Position numbers and translations under genes: made by a program. Positions 1 to 18,390 of a DNA stretch of 64,000 nt are shown in pieces. The notes under the pieces are model-generated. The model searched no databases and was not told the DNA's origin. It saw only the letters and a list, made by a program, of their open reading frames with translations. The stretch's first letter is position 1; the number at the start of each line of letters is the position of its first letter. This DNA comes from Arbacia lixula (lineage: Eukaryota > Echinodermata > Echinoidea > Arbacioida > Arbaciidae), in contig OZ022589.1 in NCBI GenBank assembly GCA_963669155.1, positions 9,657,325 through 9,721,324 of the forward strand, written 5' to 3'.

Positions 1-2951
1 TGGGGCCTGGAAACCTGAGAGATGTACCACAAGAGACTGAGCAGAAGCAACACCAAGAAAAGAAAGTAGGAAAGCAGAGCTGTGCCGCAAATGTGCATCA
101 TAACCAGGTGCTACGTGCATTTACACTGAAACCTGCAATGCAAAAAGAAACAAGAAAGAAAAGAATTGAGCATTTCTATATCAATGGAAAGGCAGTTATA
201 TCAGTTTTTGTCTGCATTGCATTGACAGCTGTCATATCCAGGATATAAGTCTGGGATATAGATCTGAGTTTTACAGGTATTTTGCCTATTTTATTTTCAC
301 TGAAAGCTGGCTTGAGGAAGGCTATAAAGAAAAGTGAGGATTGTTGTCTTTAGAGCAGCGAGTTATATCAGGATTGCAAACATACTTAAAAGAAAACTAT
401 ACATTTTAGCTTTGGGAGCGCCCAAACACTTCTTTTTAATAAGTGTTTGTTTTCTATTGATAGTCTTCCGTAGTACAGAAACACATGATTCATGCATCAC
501 ACATTACATTAACCACATGGTACATGGAGTACATATACACAAAGGGTTTGTGATTCAGATATGATGCGGGAAGGAAGGGGGGTGGCGGGAGGGACAAGTA
601 CAATGACAATTAGGGAAAACAGTGAAGAGAGAACTTTACATGTAAAAGTTCTGCATTTGTAATACAAGCTGCAAGTCATGTACTATATATTTGATTTAAA
701 GTAGACATAAAAATCATATCCTTATCATTAATATATCATATATATGTATATTCTGTACCATATAAAAAATGAAACAACATGTGCTATTGACATATGATGT
801 TTGCATATAAGCTTAAGGACCCTTTACCGTATTTATTAGATTTCGTGTCCACATAGTTTCTGTTTGATTTGATTGCACAATTTTCATATAACCAAAACTG
901 TTTAAGGCTCAAGTGGCAAGAATTTCTTTAAAAAAAGTCTTATTAATACAAAACAAATTCTGTATGATTAGTAATTGCTCTTGTCACATACTTCTACCAC
1001 ATTTACATACATCAGATTTATGTGTGGTGTTTGTCACACATCTAGTAAAATAAAGTAGTACTATCCAATGAAAGATCAGTTCAAAATCTACATGTAGTAC
1101 TACATGCACCGACTAAAAAGATAAGTACAATTATGGTGGTTGGAAACCAGTATACCCACTGTTGGCATATTGACTCCATTGAATGTAAAGCAAGCAGACT
1201 TGCGTGCCACCCACCTGGGCCCCGTTGCATAAAACTTTTAATTACTGGTAACTTTAAACAATTCTTCAAGATATTATTGGTAAAAACTGCGGGACCCGTA
1301 ATCATAGCAGAGTCCTTCTGCAGTGAGCAAAGGTTACATATTGGTTTGATATCAGGACCACAGGAAGCTCCTGGGCCTTGTTGCATAAAATTAATACCAT
1401 TGATGGTAACTTTGCTATCAATGGCAACTTCTATGGAAACCTTGAATTTTATTGGCTGTTGAGTGATGTTAACATGGTAGATACCAATGATGGCAGAGTT
1501 ACTATCAATGGTAAGTTTTACGCAACAGGGCCCTCGCGTGCAACAATGAATACTTCAACAGGTTCAGGTGTAGATGGGTTCTGGTAGTAAAGCCACTAAA
1601 GCAAACCATGACACTGTATCTCTTTTATTCAGAGCTACTGTTGCTTTCTTGCACCAATTTTACACTCAATTCTTTAAAGATTGTCCGTCCCTTTTGCAAG
1701 CTTAAAATTTGAAATCGTCTATCACGATCGTAAATTGAAGAAAGTGTGATTCAAGACCATTTCTAAGAATATAGCATGTTGAAGCTTTCTGTATATGTTA
1801 AAATTTCAGCCGTTAAATTTCAAACCGACTTTTTTCGTACTACGAAAAAAGTATTAGTCTTTGTTACAGTATCTATGTGGTTATTATGCATGTGTGAAAT
1901 CCTAATTTTATGAGTAATTACCAAACTTTGGAGATGATTCCTTCTATAGAACACATTTTTTCATAATGGGTTTTATAATTTAATGAACAGATAAATAAAT
2001 TTGGCAGATATTTCAACACAAACTGCTAAGAGCCTGAGGTAAAGACTATTAATCAGACATTGTTTTCGTGCATTATTTGAATTTTACACTACGTTTCAGT
2101 TTCAAATTATGAATATACAGCTTGCTAAAACTTCTCTATTGTTTTGCCAATGTTTCGATGGTTTTGTGGTGGTCTGAAAAAGGGACGGGCTGTCTTTAAG
2201 CCAAGTATCATATCCTGCAGAAGAAGATTTGAGATACATCAAAGTGTAACAAAACATATATTCCCAAGAATTATGAGTTCCAAAAAACACAACCCAATGA
2301 GCTCTCATGACCACAAGGTCACTGCTGGCTTCTGAAAATAAAACCCACCTTGTTTAGGAACCACTACCTCCAAGTTTCATTCACTTCCTCATAGAGTACC
2401 GAAGTGTGACATCATTTGAGCATTATTGTCAAGACAACTGGATCTAAACAATGCGTGTAGAGCAAGCAGCGGTAATCACAGTGGGGACTGTAATTGGGAA
2501 TGCCCGACACTAGCCTGATAGACAATATCGGACCGTTAAACCTCTCACTGGAGTGAGTTTATTCAGAGTCAATTGCCTTAACAACATGCTCCTATGATGA
2601 CACCACTTCGGTACTCTATAAGTGTTCAGGAGTTCCCAGTAGGATATGATTTGACTTAATGTAATAGAAATGTGTGGAGAAACAATAGATTCTACCATCA
2701 TTACTTCCATTTTCCATTTAAACAAGATTGAGGGATCACTGCTAATGATTTGAATTCTCAAATACCACACAATTTGAAAACTAGCAAGTTCACAAGAAAA
2801 CCAGTTTGGGCAAACGCGTGGGAGGTGCTGAGTCCTGTTCACACTTGGTATTTATTTTCGTCCAACAATCACATGTGTAATTTTACTACCAGAACTCCAT
2901 CTTCATTTTGTATTTGAAAGCACAGATAATCATGTCATGCATGATGGGATG
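1..2951 (-). other. 3' UTR and downstream flank of copy A
   Basis: No coding region is recognised. The stretch is homologous to 35753-38307, downstream of copy B, with small indels. It contains a palindromic MITE (1373-1533) and is presumably 3' UTR plus intergenic DNA. The 3' end of the transcript cannot be fixed from sequence. Confidence 0.5.
1373..1533. mobile_element. Fold-back MITE, GGGCC-TGTTGCATAAAACT family
   Basis: The ends are inverted copies of one another: GGGCCTTGTTGCATAAAA on the left, and a right end reading GTAAGTTTTACGCAACAGGG. Other copies lie at 37137-37297, 38982-39128 and 51535-51697. Single ends occur near 1208, 36971, 37555 and 39205. Confidence 0.7.
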
Positions 2952-8583
<5,632 letters not shown>

Positions 8584-8663
8584 CTGAAAGATGACAGCAG
8601 AGGGAGAGAGTTTCAGAGACAGACTTGTCACAATCACAGATATGAGTAGTATACACATACAAC

Positions 8664-8955
8664 CAGGGTGGTGTTTCAATCAGATGCACGTAAGCTATGC
8701 ACAACTGGTGACCTGTTCTTGGGCGCCAAATCAGATTCTCAATTATTTTGATTGCGATCAATTCTTGTTGTATAACAAACGTCTGAATACGAAGTTTAGA
8801 ATTTGTCAAATTTGATTAAGATTGTAGGAAATTCACTCTCACAATGTTGAAACAGGTACAAATTGGGGCATCTCAAGAACAGGGCCCCTGTCATGTTTAA
8901 TGTCTTGCATAACCTATGCACATCTTGGTGAAACATGGTCCAGATGCATGCTTGA
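8664..8955. mobile_element. MITE, GTGTTTCACCAAG family, at the edge of the gap
   Basis: It contains the family block ACCTGTTCTTGG...AAATCAGATTCTCAAT and an inverted right end (CACATCTTGGTGAAACATGG). Relatives lie at 21888-22076, 22074-23530, 29008-29330 and 45908-46193. The N gap follows 40 bp later. Confidence 0.65.
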
Positions 8956-8995
8956 GGGGACAGTGCAATGTGGGATGGGTTGTGTGACTCGGGTA

Positions 8996-9195
8996 NNNNN
9001 NNNNNNNNNNNNNNNNNNNNNNNNNNNNNNNNNNNNNNNNNNNNNNNNNNNNNNNNNNNNNNNNNNNNNNNNNNNNNNNNNNNNNNNNNNNNNNNNNNNN
9101 NNNNNNNNNNNNNNNNNNNNNNNNNNNNNNNNNNNNNNNNNNNNNNNNNNNNNNNNNNNNNNNNNNNNNNNNNNNNNNNNNNNNNNNNNNNNNNN
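8996..9195. other. Assembly gap (200 N)
   Basis: There is a run of 200 N. Left of it the sequence matches copy B up to about 46240. Right of it the sequence has no match to copy B. The gap therefore sits at the copy A breakpoint, and ORFs spanning it are not meaningful. Confidence 0.99.
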
Positions 9196-9910
9196 ATGTG
9201 GATGACTGCTTCAGCAATTCCATGTCTGTCCTTTGCAAACATCCAGTAAAGTTTAGCAGAGTGTTGGAACGTCAGCTAGAATCTACGCTAAATGGACAAT
9301 ACATGTGTAGCCCTTATATAGGTACCTCTCCATGTGCCATGTAATACATACGAATCCCACGTACATGATGTGACAGCGTTATAATGTACACAAATGGTTA
9401 ATGAACGTTATCACGTGCGCTCCTCCAGTAGTTACATGAAACGTCATTCATGCCCTTTAGACAAGTATGAGGGCGACAGTCACTGTGCAATGTGGTGAAG
9501 ATGAATATAACAATGAACCTTTTCTGTGTGGGCAATCACTAAATATTGAGTGGGAATATCATCTTAAAGCAACATTTACTACTTGGTTTATTCACTTTGT
9601 AAGGACCTAGGACAGATAAGACATGACATTATTGGGAAATCAACGCTTGGATCTCAATCTGAAACATAAACATCAATTCACTTGGATGATTAGCTCCTAT
9701 TAAATGGACATTTTAGTGTGCGCTGCATTGGGAGGTAACCATTATGAGTTATTTTTAAAATCACATCTACATGAATTTTCCAATCACGTTCACACTTTTG
9801 CGCCCCCCCCCCCTCCTCTTTCTCTCACTCTCTGCTCATCCCTATCATTGTACATTGTATATCCCTCTTTCTCCCCATACTCAGCCCTATCTCCCTCTCT
9901 CATTTGTACC

Positions 9911-9982
<72 letters not shown>

Positions 9983-9995
9983 GTCTCTCTCTTCG
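9911..9995. repeat. (CT)n microsatellite
   Basis: An almost pure CT dinucleotide tract, preceded by C-rich and CT-rich sequence from about 9803. Ser/Leu-rich ORFs over it are artefacts. Confidence 0.95.
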
Positions 9996-11575
9996 CCTCC
10001 CATTTGACAACCATTTTCATTTACAGTATACACCCTTCCGTTAATTCACACAGGCCAAACTTTCCGGTATTATTTGAGGGAAACCGTTTTTCATAGAAGA
10101 AACACGCAACAGTGCACCATACTACATCCGCTCGGGCTACACTCATCGTGTGTAAAGTTCACGAACAATGCTAAACAGTGTTATAGTGTGGCTCTGATGC
10201 AGTAATGTACAAAATAAACCACTATACTGAGTGACGTGGGCGAGAAAAGAAGAACAATCAGTAATCATGCTTTCATTAATTTCAACATCTTAATCTTGAA
10301 AAAACTCGGGCTGGCAATTCTCGGGGATCGCGCAATCGCTCGATTCGTTGCGCAGAATTCCGTCGCGCGCTCAGTTCACGAATCCGAGCTGATAAAATGT
10401 GGCTATAGAACCTAGATTAACGGTCGCTGAAGTGGATACGTGTTCGAAAAATATGTGTGTAGGTATCATTTACATATTTAAATGGTAGTGAATATGTATT
10501 TCATATGTAAGTTCACGCCTTCCTGCTGCTCAGTTGGAATAGTATGACAAAATGCGCACTCTTAATGTTGGTGTATAAATCAGTTTTAAGACAAATTCTT
10601 AACAAAAAGTTAAAGTGTAGCATAAAGTAAAAACCAGCCTGGAGATGTGATTTAAAACTCATATCTTTCCATGGACATCAGTATTATCAGCACATCACAG
10701 CTGATGATCAAAATGTTTAACACTATGTACCCTTCAATGGAATGATTATTGTTCGTAAAATTATACTATAACCCCCTTTCCGTTACACGTAGTTATTTGT
10801 GACCCGTCGCTAAGCAACCATGATAACATCGCCAGACAGGAACATTTTCCGTTCATGCTATGTCCTGATGTTAGTCTCTAAATCATACTAAGCTTTCAAA
10901 TGAGGATCATAGCATGGCTATATAGAAATAAACTCTTCAGGGATGGACTCTCGGAGATCGTGTCTTTGAACATGCGTCTGTGCGACCAGGCTACTTGTAT
11001 CTCAATAGCCTTGCCATGCTCAATTGTTGGGGAGTCATATTATGTTCAAACATATGTAGGCAGTCTCTGCATTTTCAGACTCACTAATGGACGGACTAGG
11101 ACGTTTGCCTGAAAATCATAATGATAATGAAATACAGTGCCCCCTCCCCCCATTCTTGCAGTTCTCACAGAAGCATATCGTATGACCAAAACAGAGCTCT
11201 TGTGGTATTGCGGGCTATCTGACCCTCTCCAAATACAGCTCTTTTAACTTGTACTCGAGCACCACATTCTATATATAGATCTTCATCCAGATTTAAATTC
11301 ATATAGCAGGGTGTTCTCAATATTTCCTTTATTTTCTCTGCAGGAACACTACATTTCCTAGTACGTACTTTACACGCGTGAGACATTCAAAGGAAGGTCA
11401 CATCAGAGCAGTCATGAAGTATATAGTAACACTCGTTATTTTTGGATTGGGAGCTATAGCGTATTCTCTAATTCTGCCTAGTTATATATTTATTTCATTG
11501 TTTCTTGCTACTAAGCATTTAAAACAATAACTATCATGTGTTATAGTAGTGCTTACAGTAGAAATAATCGATATA

Positions 11576-11625
11576 AGTGGTAGCAGTATTAGTAGTAATA
11601 GTAGAGGTAGTAGTGGTAGAAGTAG

Positions 11626-11666
<41 letters not shown>

Positions 11667-11690
11667 CTACTAGTAGTTGTTGTTGTTGTC

Positions 11691-11739
<49 letters not shown>

Positions 11740-11906
11740 CAGTAGCAGTAGCAGTAGTAGTAATAGTAGTAGTAGTAGTAGTAGTAGAAAACTAGAAGAA
11801 GAAGAAGAAGAAGAAGAAGAAGAAGAAGAAGAAGAAGAAGAAGAAGAAGAAGAAGAAGAAGAAGAAGAAAAAGAAGAAGAAGAAGAAGAAGAAGAAGAAG
11901 AAGAAG

Positions 11907-11938
<32 letters not shown>

Positions 11939-11954
11939 GAAGAAGAGGAAGGAT
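11576..11954. repeat. Compound trinucleotide array (AGT)n then (AGA)n
   Basis: About 215 bp of AGT repeats with minor AGC/TTG variants (11576-11790) are followed by about 150 bp of nearly pure GAA (11793-11945). Poly-Ser/poly-Glu ORFs over it have no other support as genes. Confidence 0.95.
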
Positions 11955-13196
11955 AAAAAGAGGAAGGAGTAGACGTATAGTTCTAATAATTCTCATATTA
12001 CTAAATAGTAAAAGGGATAGCGGTAGTTTAGTACAACACTATTAGTCATCGACTTTTTAGTGATACCTTGAATTCATTGTTCATGAAAATGTATTTGTTC
12101 AATGAATGAAGGATTGAAATTGAAAAAAGGTTAAGTACTAGTAGCAGTATACTACACGTACATGAGTGTAAAAATGTATCAAATAATGACTACATTGACT
12201 AGAATTTGTGTAATATTGTAATCATTACATGGTAGCTGTCACTATGATTTGTTACAAGTGCTCCGTAAATTATAAATTACAAAGAAGAAAATAGATATTA
12301 AAGATGATATCAAATATAAAATGACATGTATGAATTAATCTTCGCATTTATATCATTTTGTTATCGAATGTAGACGTTACCTGTTTCAGGACGATACTAC
12401 ATTAGCTGTGCTAGTTGTCAGTACCTTGATTCTGGATTGAAGAGAACCATGGCTTGCTATTCCTATAATCATTGGTGACATTATACCCCATGCGCTCCTC
12501 CGATCCACGTTGCGTTCATGTTCACTGGCGATGATTAAGTGATAGTCATTGTCTCGCTAGTTGATCGAGCTAAAGCAGGAATATCAAAAAGTCCAAAGAT
12601 TGTTTATGAAATCCGTTCATCCACTCATGTTACTTCCAACTGTATTATGTTCGTACCAGCAATGGTCCCTCACTCAACGATATGCTTTTTACACGTTTAG
12701 TAGAGAGAAACACGACTATATAATCGCACTGATGGACTGAGCCACTCCTCTGACACGTTGCATGCTGCCTGCAAAATTAACTCACATTGATTTCCCTTCT
12801 CGCTTCCCTGTCTCACGTATTTACATTAGAAAGTACGCGGCATAATAATAATGATTTTTCCCATCATCTGGCGGCTCTCAAAGAGCTGTTGTATTAAATC
12901 AGAGCTCAACAGGTGTTTCCCTCTTGTTATCAACCGCGGACCTGATGGGGGAGAGAGAGGGAGAGAGTGAGGTCTGTTTCCCGCCTTCACCACTTGCAGT
13001 CTGCTGGCAGCGCGAACTATGAAAAATGATTTCATTATGACGTATTAAGGCACGAGCATGTGACGGAGCATGATACAAATTAACGATGACAGCGATATTT
13101 AAAAGCGGGGTGCGAGGAGGGGGCTTATTATTAGTTCCGTGAGCAAGGACGTGGTTTCTAGTATGCAAATGAAAAAAAAAAGAGATTGAAGATATC

Positions 13197-13246
13197 AAAA
13201 GAGAGAAAGAGAGAGAGAGAGAGAGAAGGAGAGAGAAAGAGAGAGT

Positions 13247-13321
<75 letters not shown>
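13197..13321. repeat. (GA)n microsatellite
   Basis: An interrupted GA dinucleotide tract of about 120 bp, just upstream of the LINE fragment. Confidence 0.95.
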
Positions 13322-13324
<3 letters not shown>

Positions 13325-13439
13325 GTGGGGTGGGAGGGGTGTTTGTATCTTTCTTTAAATTGTTCTTTCCTCTATGTTTATCTCTAGGTCTGCATCATTA
13401 TTCATATGGTACGGTGGTCTTGTCACTATGTCACTTTCA

Positions 13440-13872
13440 ACATATATTATTGAACGAATTGCCAGACTCACAAATACCCAACTTACAACGGGTTAAAAAT
13501 ACATGTATACAATTTTTCTGTCTCCTCCCAAAAGCCTCCCGAATCACCCACTCCTGAAGGGAGTACACTGGTTGTCAGTTCGCCAAAGAATCACACTCAA
13601 GATATCAATGGCAGTGAACAAAGCTCTGAATGGCCAAGCTCTTAGTTTTATTACTGAATTGTTGAATCGTAAGTCTCAAACTCACGTTCATAAACTACGT
13701 AGGACACAAGACACATTTTTGTTGCAAATACCCCCAGTTAAAACCAAAATAACACTCGGAGACCGGTCATTTAATTGTGCAGCAATTAGAATGGAATGAA
13801 TTGCACGAGAAATAAGGAAAGCCTCATCAGTAGAAAACTTTAAGTCAAAACTGGCTCCCTTGTTCATGTAAT
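13440..13872 (+). pseudogene. Decayed LINE reverse-transcriptase C-terminal fragment
   Basis: The conceptual translation shows the common tail of many non-LTR retrotransposon ORF2 proteins: NLQRVKN, then LLKGVHWLSVRQRI, KALNGQALSFITELL, GDRSFNCAAIRMEWNEL and IRKASSVENFKSKLAPLF. At least one frameshift (near 13503-13557) and an in-frame TGA (13797-13799) break it, and no polymerase core is present. It is a 5'-truncated dead copy; the clade (CR1/L2/Rex-like) is not resolved. Confidence 0.75.
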
Positions 13873-14640
13873 ATGTACAAGACAACATTTATGAGTTCAG
13901 CAACACAGTAGAATGCATATAGTTATTTCGCTTTAAAAATGAATTTAAATCTTTATCATTTTTATTATAAAGCATCACTACCTCCACCATTATCACCATT
14001 ATTATGACCACATCCATATATATGCATTACGATATGAAATCATCCTATGTGAAATATGCCACTACGCATCGTAGTATATGATATCCAAACAATCTCCCAA
14101 ACAATATCATAAACAATAGAATTTTAGCTTACAGCATTTGTTTGTGTAATATATGTTCATGTTACTATGTATTAGTGTGATATTTGTACACAGGGCCTCC
14201 AGGGAGAACAATGCCAATCTCACTGATGGGGCTATCCTGTTTAAAAAAGACTTAATACATAAATAATTAGACATTTTTAGTGCAACATTCACCATCCCGT
14301 TCTTTCTGAAATCTTCAAGCGACAAATGTTGAGAACACCAACACACAAAAACAAAACTTTAGGGCAGCACATGGGCTTACGTCAACGCAAATAAATATAT
14401 TACAATATTCAATTACAGCAAATGTCAATATGGTTGCCCTTTAGACCTTTAAAAAGAAAAACAAAAATGTGTAAAATTTCACAATTTGTTGTGTTCTTCC
14501 CCCAATCCGACATGCTGTATGATTCCATAAATTGCTCGTTTTCTGTGTTTGATTAACGAATAATGTTTGTGTCCATGTAGGTATGTGTGTAAAAAATGCC
14601 GTTCTAATGATGAAAATCGACAATTAAACAAAAATCTACA

Positions 14641-14802
14641 TAACATATGAGAGAGCTTCTCGTACGTGACGTCACAAAACTTTCAATAATCGTAACTTTC
14701 TTATCCTGTGACGATTCTTAAAAAAAACGTCATTAATATGTTTCTTTCATGTTTCTGCTTTTATCAAAGCCAACTTAATTTCAGGGTGGACTGTCCCTTT
14801 AA
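14641..14802. mobile_element. Half copy of a TTAA MITE (GTCCACCCTGAA family)
   Basis: It ends TTTCAGGGTGGACTGTCCCT followed by TTAA, matching one arm of the complete element at 17584-18001. It contains the family sequence GTGACGTCACAAAA and AACTTTCTTATCC. Confidence 0.65.
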
Positions 14803-15796
14803 ATGTTCACACTTCAAACAGGGATGTGTGAGGAAGGAGAAACAACTCGAGCATAATATATTCAAACATCTGTATGGATACTAAAGCGTGCTAATGAATT
14901 TCCAAAGAATTCCACAATCACTACAATGCTTTGATGTCCCATGCGCGGCACCGACATTCAACCGCTGTCAATTTGGAAAGAAATATCTTTAATTCCCTGT
15001 TTTATCTCTCGAAGCTGTGCTTCTTATCACATTTTTTTTGCAATTTTCAAGAAAGTTAAGGGCAACATCACTAAAGATGCATTACTTAAAATTGCATTAA
15101 ACAATGCGTGGTTTTGGTCTTACATGCATGCGCTTCTTGGCATATTTTAGTTTTATGCGAATCGTTCAAACATCCAGGGGCCCCCGTATGGGTGAAGATA
15201 ATTTCTGTAATAAATATATGTTTGTCTTGAACAACGACTACGCTACTAGTTTGTGTACACATGTGACAACGAAGATCGATTTGACTCGAGAAAGCGCTGA
15301 AAATTATCAACCAAGACAAGTTATAATTGATGAGATGAAAGAATAAGAAGACGCAGTGCATTTAATAATTTCCAGATTTTGGTGAGGGTAAGTATATCTA
15401 ATGTAAGAACTCTAAAACTCTAAAGCATTTCACAGAGTCAGAGAGGTTGCTGCTTGAATACAGTAACCGGTCGGTACTCCAGCAGATTCCACCCCAGCAG
15501 GCATGGCGCTCCGCAGGCTGGGCGCCCCGGTCCGACTCAGCTCCGGTCGATGACTAGCTGCTTTGGAGCGCGAGCTGGAGCGGCCTCAAGTTATGTATTT
15601 TATAAGCAGGCAAGCACTTTCGCAGGTCAAATAAATGAAATTGGGTACATACCTCAGGGGAAAAAAGAAAATTACTATTCAAGAACTTTTCACACAATCT
15701 ATTATGTCTTACTTCTATGATCGATGATCAGATATCAGCAGTCCTGTGGCTGTACAATGCCAATGGGACCAGGGTATCCCACTAATTTTATGAATT

Positions 15797-15872
15797 TTAA
15801 CCCTCTAAACCTAACCCTGACCCTAGCTCTAACCCTTAACCTAATACTAACCCTGACCCTAACCGTAACCTT
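15797..15872. repeat. Degenerate interstitial telomere-like tract
   Basis: About 75 bp of imperfect CCCTAA-type units (CTAACCCTGACCCTA, TAACCCTTAACCTAA and similar) lie in unique-looking DNA. Confidence 0.7.
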
Positions 15873-17583
15873 ATACACAATTTTCGCTGCTTAATTCATC
15901 AAAAAAAGTGATTTCTAAATTCTAGGTCACTTTCTACCGACGACAATCAGTATCGCAGCGTTCCCAGTGCGTGCATTGTACATGTGCGATATTGCCTGGT
16001 TCCCTATTGTACGGGATTGCCATATTATCCTTAACGCATTAAAAATACAATTTTGTTATAATGGACAAGGTCAAGGAAAATGTAAGAAAAGGATTTATAA
16101 GAAGTTCCATCCCAATTATAGAACTGGAAACTTATTTTTTTTAAGCAGAATTACATAATTGCTAGATTTCTTGAGTAGGTTTAGGACGAGTCTTCCGAAA
16201 CCTATAGCCTGGAGAACGCAATATGCAATAGCCATGCGCAAAGTTCTTGATTCTTCTGAAACAACTCTACTAAATCCTCCATCTTACAGTATAGTAAGCA
16301 AATAATCAACATTGGTGAAGGTGATGGGACGAACTATCACTTCCGAGGCGATATGGATGTAGCACAGCTGAGGAAAGATAGCGTATACATTCAGATCGCA
16401 GAGGAAGTGATCGTTCGTCTCATTGCCTGAAACCAAATGTTGATTATTTGCTTTATATTCCACATCTGAAACCAACTATCTATACCAAAAATTACAATTT
16501 GACGGACAAAAGTAATGTTTACTTCTCTACCTAGCCCAGAGCCTCTGCCTTAGGGAACATGCGCATAGGACGTGCATTAATTAGGATGCACGTTAGGACG
16601 CGCTAGTAGGAGCTACTGATAGTCCGAGTGTAACGCACTTTTATTTCGCGCGTACTCAAAATATTGATCACGCGTTAGGACTGTGAGGAGTGAAGAGATC
16701 AGCAAAACCAAAAAGTACTATCACCTAGAGTGTAACAAACTTTTATTCTCCGGTGATCTGATAGGAAAAACTACGCCTAATCACGTGATCAACTCTTGAC
16801 CAATCATATAGCAACATTCATAGTATGTGGAATATAATAGCAAATATAGGACAAATTTCTGTGGGAAAGAGGGTTACCGGAAAGTGTTGGTGGTAGTAGG
16901 ATCATTTATGCTGACGTATTAATATAATCAGAAGTGCCCAGCTCACCACTTGACACTTAACATCTGAAAAGTGTTACAGTGCCATTTTAAAGTTATTTGC
17001 GATATCAAGAGTTTGTGGAATTCCCAATTTGGCGATTTGCTGGAATCTTCCAATGATTAATTCCTTGCAGCTCCCCTGACGCAGTATATTAGTATGCATG
17101 CTCCATACATGATTAATATTTGCCTCTTGTTTTACCTCGAAGGATGAAAACAAGCTCTGGGTGGGCCATTCTTTAGGGTATTGTTGGTGTCCAAAAAATA
17201 GGTTGAGCAAATTAATAAGTAAACACATTTTTTATGAAAGCATCAATCAACAATCAGATATCGAAACAAGCAATTTTCCTAATAAGTTTTTGGAAGTTAC
17301 CCACATTTTTTAATGAATTCCCCCTTCTTTGCAACTTACATAACCCCTCGGCCAAGTGGGAAAGAACCTTTCAGTAACTTACAGACTGATAGTTTAGATA
17401 CTGATACCGATAGTGTAGAGGCAAATACTGATTCATCTGTCCTGGATGCTAGTGATAAATCATTTGATTAATTGTAGTACAGTCTACTGATTCAGACATT
17501 GAGCTGTACCACCTGTAGCAGCAGGCTTCAAACGGTTAAAGGGATAGTTCCGTGTGTTTTACAAAAAAAGGGACATACTGCCT
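15870..17583. other. Non-coding stretch
   Basis: No gene is recognised. Parts of 16130-16500 resemble fragments of the TTAAAGACAGGG MITE family (GAACTGGAAACTTA, AATTGCTAGATTTC). Two diverged direct repeats reading GAGTGTAAC-CTTTTATT lie at about 16627 and 16728. Confidence 0.4.
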
Positions 17584-18001
17584 TTAAAGGAAAAGTCCAC
17601 CCTGAAGTTAAGTTGGTTTCAATAAAAGTAGAGATATTTAAGAAACATAGTAGTGAAGGGTTGATGAAAATCCGTCAAAGGATAAAAAAGTTATGATCTT
17701 CTAAAGTTTTGATTTTCTGACATCACGTGTGAGGTGCTCTCTTTTACGTGTGCATTTAAAATATTATTAGAAAACTGTTTTTACACAAAAATCTGTATGG
17801 AAAAAAAAGTCATTCCATTGTCAAAAACAAAAAAGAACATTTTTGTTTTTCTGTACACAACATGCATGTATGGGAAAGCACCTTCCACGTGACATCACAA
17901 AATTTACATTTCAAAAGACCATAACTTTTTTATCCTTTGACAGCTTTTCGTTTAACCTTTTATTGAAACCGACTTATCTTCAGGGTGAACTATGCATTTA
18001 A
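17584..18001. mobile_element. Complete TTAA MITE just upstream of OSGEPL1
   Basis: This 418 bp fold-back element has TTAA at both ends. The left arm begins TTAAAGGAAAAGTCCACCC; the right arm is a diverged inverted copy ending TCTTCAGGGTGAACT. The TTAAAGGRR-type terminus resembles Kolobok/T2 MITEs. It ends 130 bp before the OSGEPL1 start codon. Confidence 0.8.
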
Positions 18002-18130
18002 CACTCACAAAGACTATCTAAATTGCATTCAACCACCAATGTGCTGTATATTTCTGGATACACTTTTGTATCTCTTGAAATGTTTGTGGTCATCTTTGCT
18101 CTTCATAGCTTTCAAGGAGAGCACCAAGCT

Positions 18131-18390
18131 ATGTTTGCAGCAGCGACAACGACACGAGCCGCCTGCACATCCTGGGTCTTAAGACATCTTCACCCAAGAT
18201 GCAAGTCGGCCTGCGGCAGGTTTGGAGGTGGGAGATGCACCCAGCGCCATCATCAAAGATGTTCCCATGGTGATGGCAGACTCGTGTTGGGGATTGAGAC
18301 GACGTGTGATGACACCGGAGCTGCCGTGATGGATGAGACTGGCAGGGTGCTGGGAGAGAGGCTACACACGCAGAAGAGGATCCATGCAAA
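18131..18390 (+). CDS. OSGEPL1: OSGEPL1 exon 1 (presequence and ATPase-like motif)
   Basis: Residues 1-50 look like a mitochondrial targeting region, and the conserved family core begins at residue 51 ([11 protein letters not shown]). The exon ends in phase 2 before GTAATT. The first ATG giving a short basic leader is 18131; an in-frame ATG at 18023 would add 36 hydrophobic residues without family support. Confidence 0.85.

Larger units (their letters stand above)
9196..13199. other. Non-coding stretch with simple repeats
   Basis: I recognise no exon here. It holds the (CT)n tract near 9911-9995, a CpG-containing patch around 10320-10400 that could be regulatory, and the AGT/GAA array at 11576-11954. 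Copy B's upstream kinase exons are not found here. Confidence 0.5.

Noticed and set aside
8796..9249. ORFs crossing the N gap
   Set aside because: Most codons are N; nothing can be concluded.
11549..11996. Poly-Ser/poly-Glu and poly-Leu ORFs of 108-135 codons
   Set aside because: They are translations of a triplet microsatellite; no unique sequence, splice sites or homology.
15454..15720. GC-rich 88-codon plus-strand ORF
   Set aside because: Locally GC-rich and possibly an exon or promoter patch, but no splice context or recognisable family; not enough to call a gene.
8996..18130. Search for copy A's missing N-lobe, membrane and Ig exons
   Set aside because: No sequence matching the copy B exons 46521-62602 was seen on either strand after the gap.
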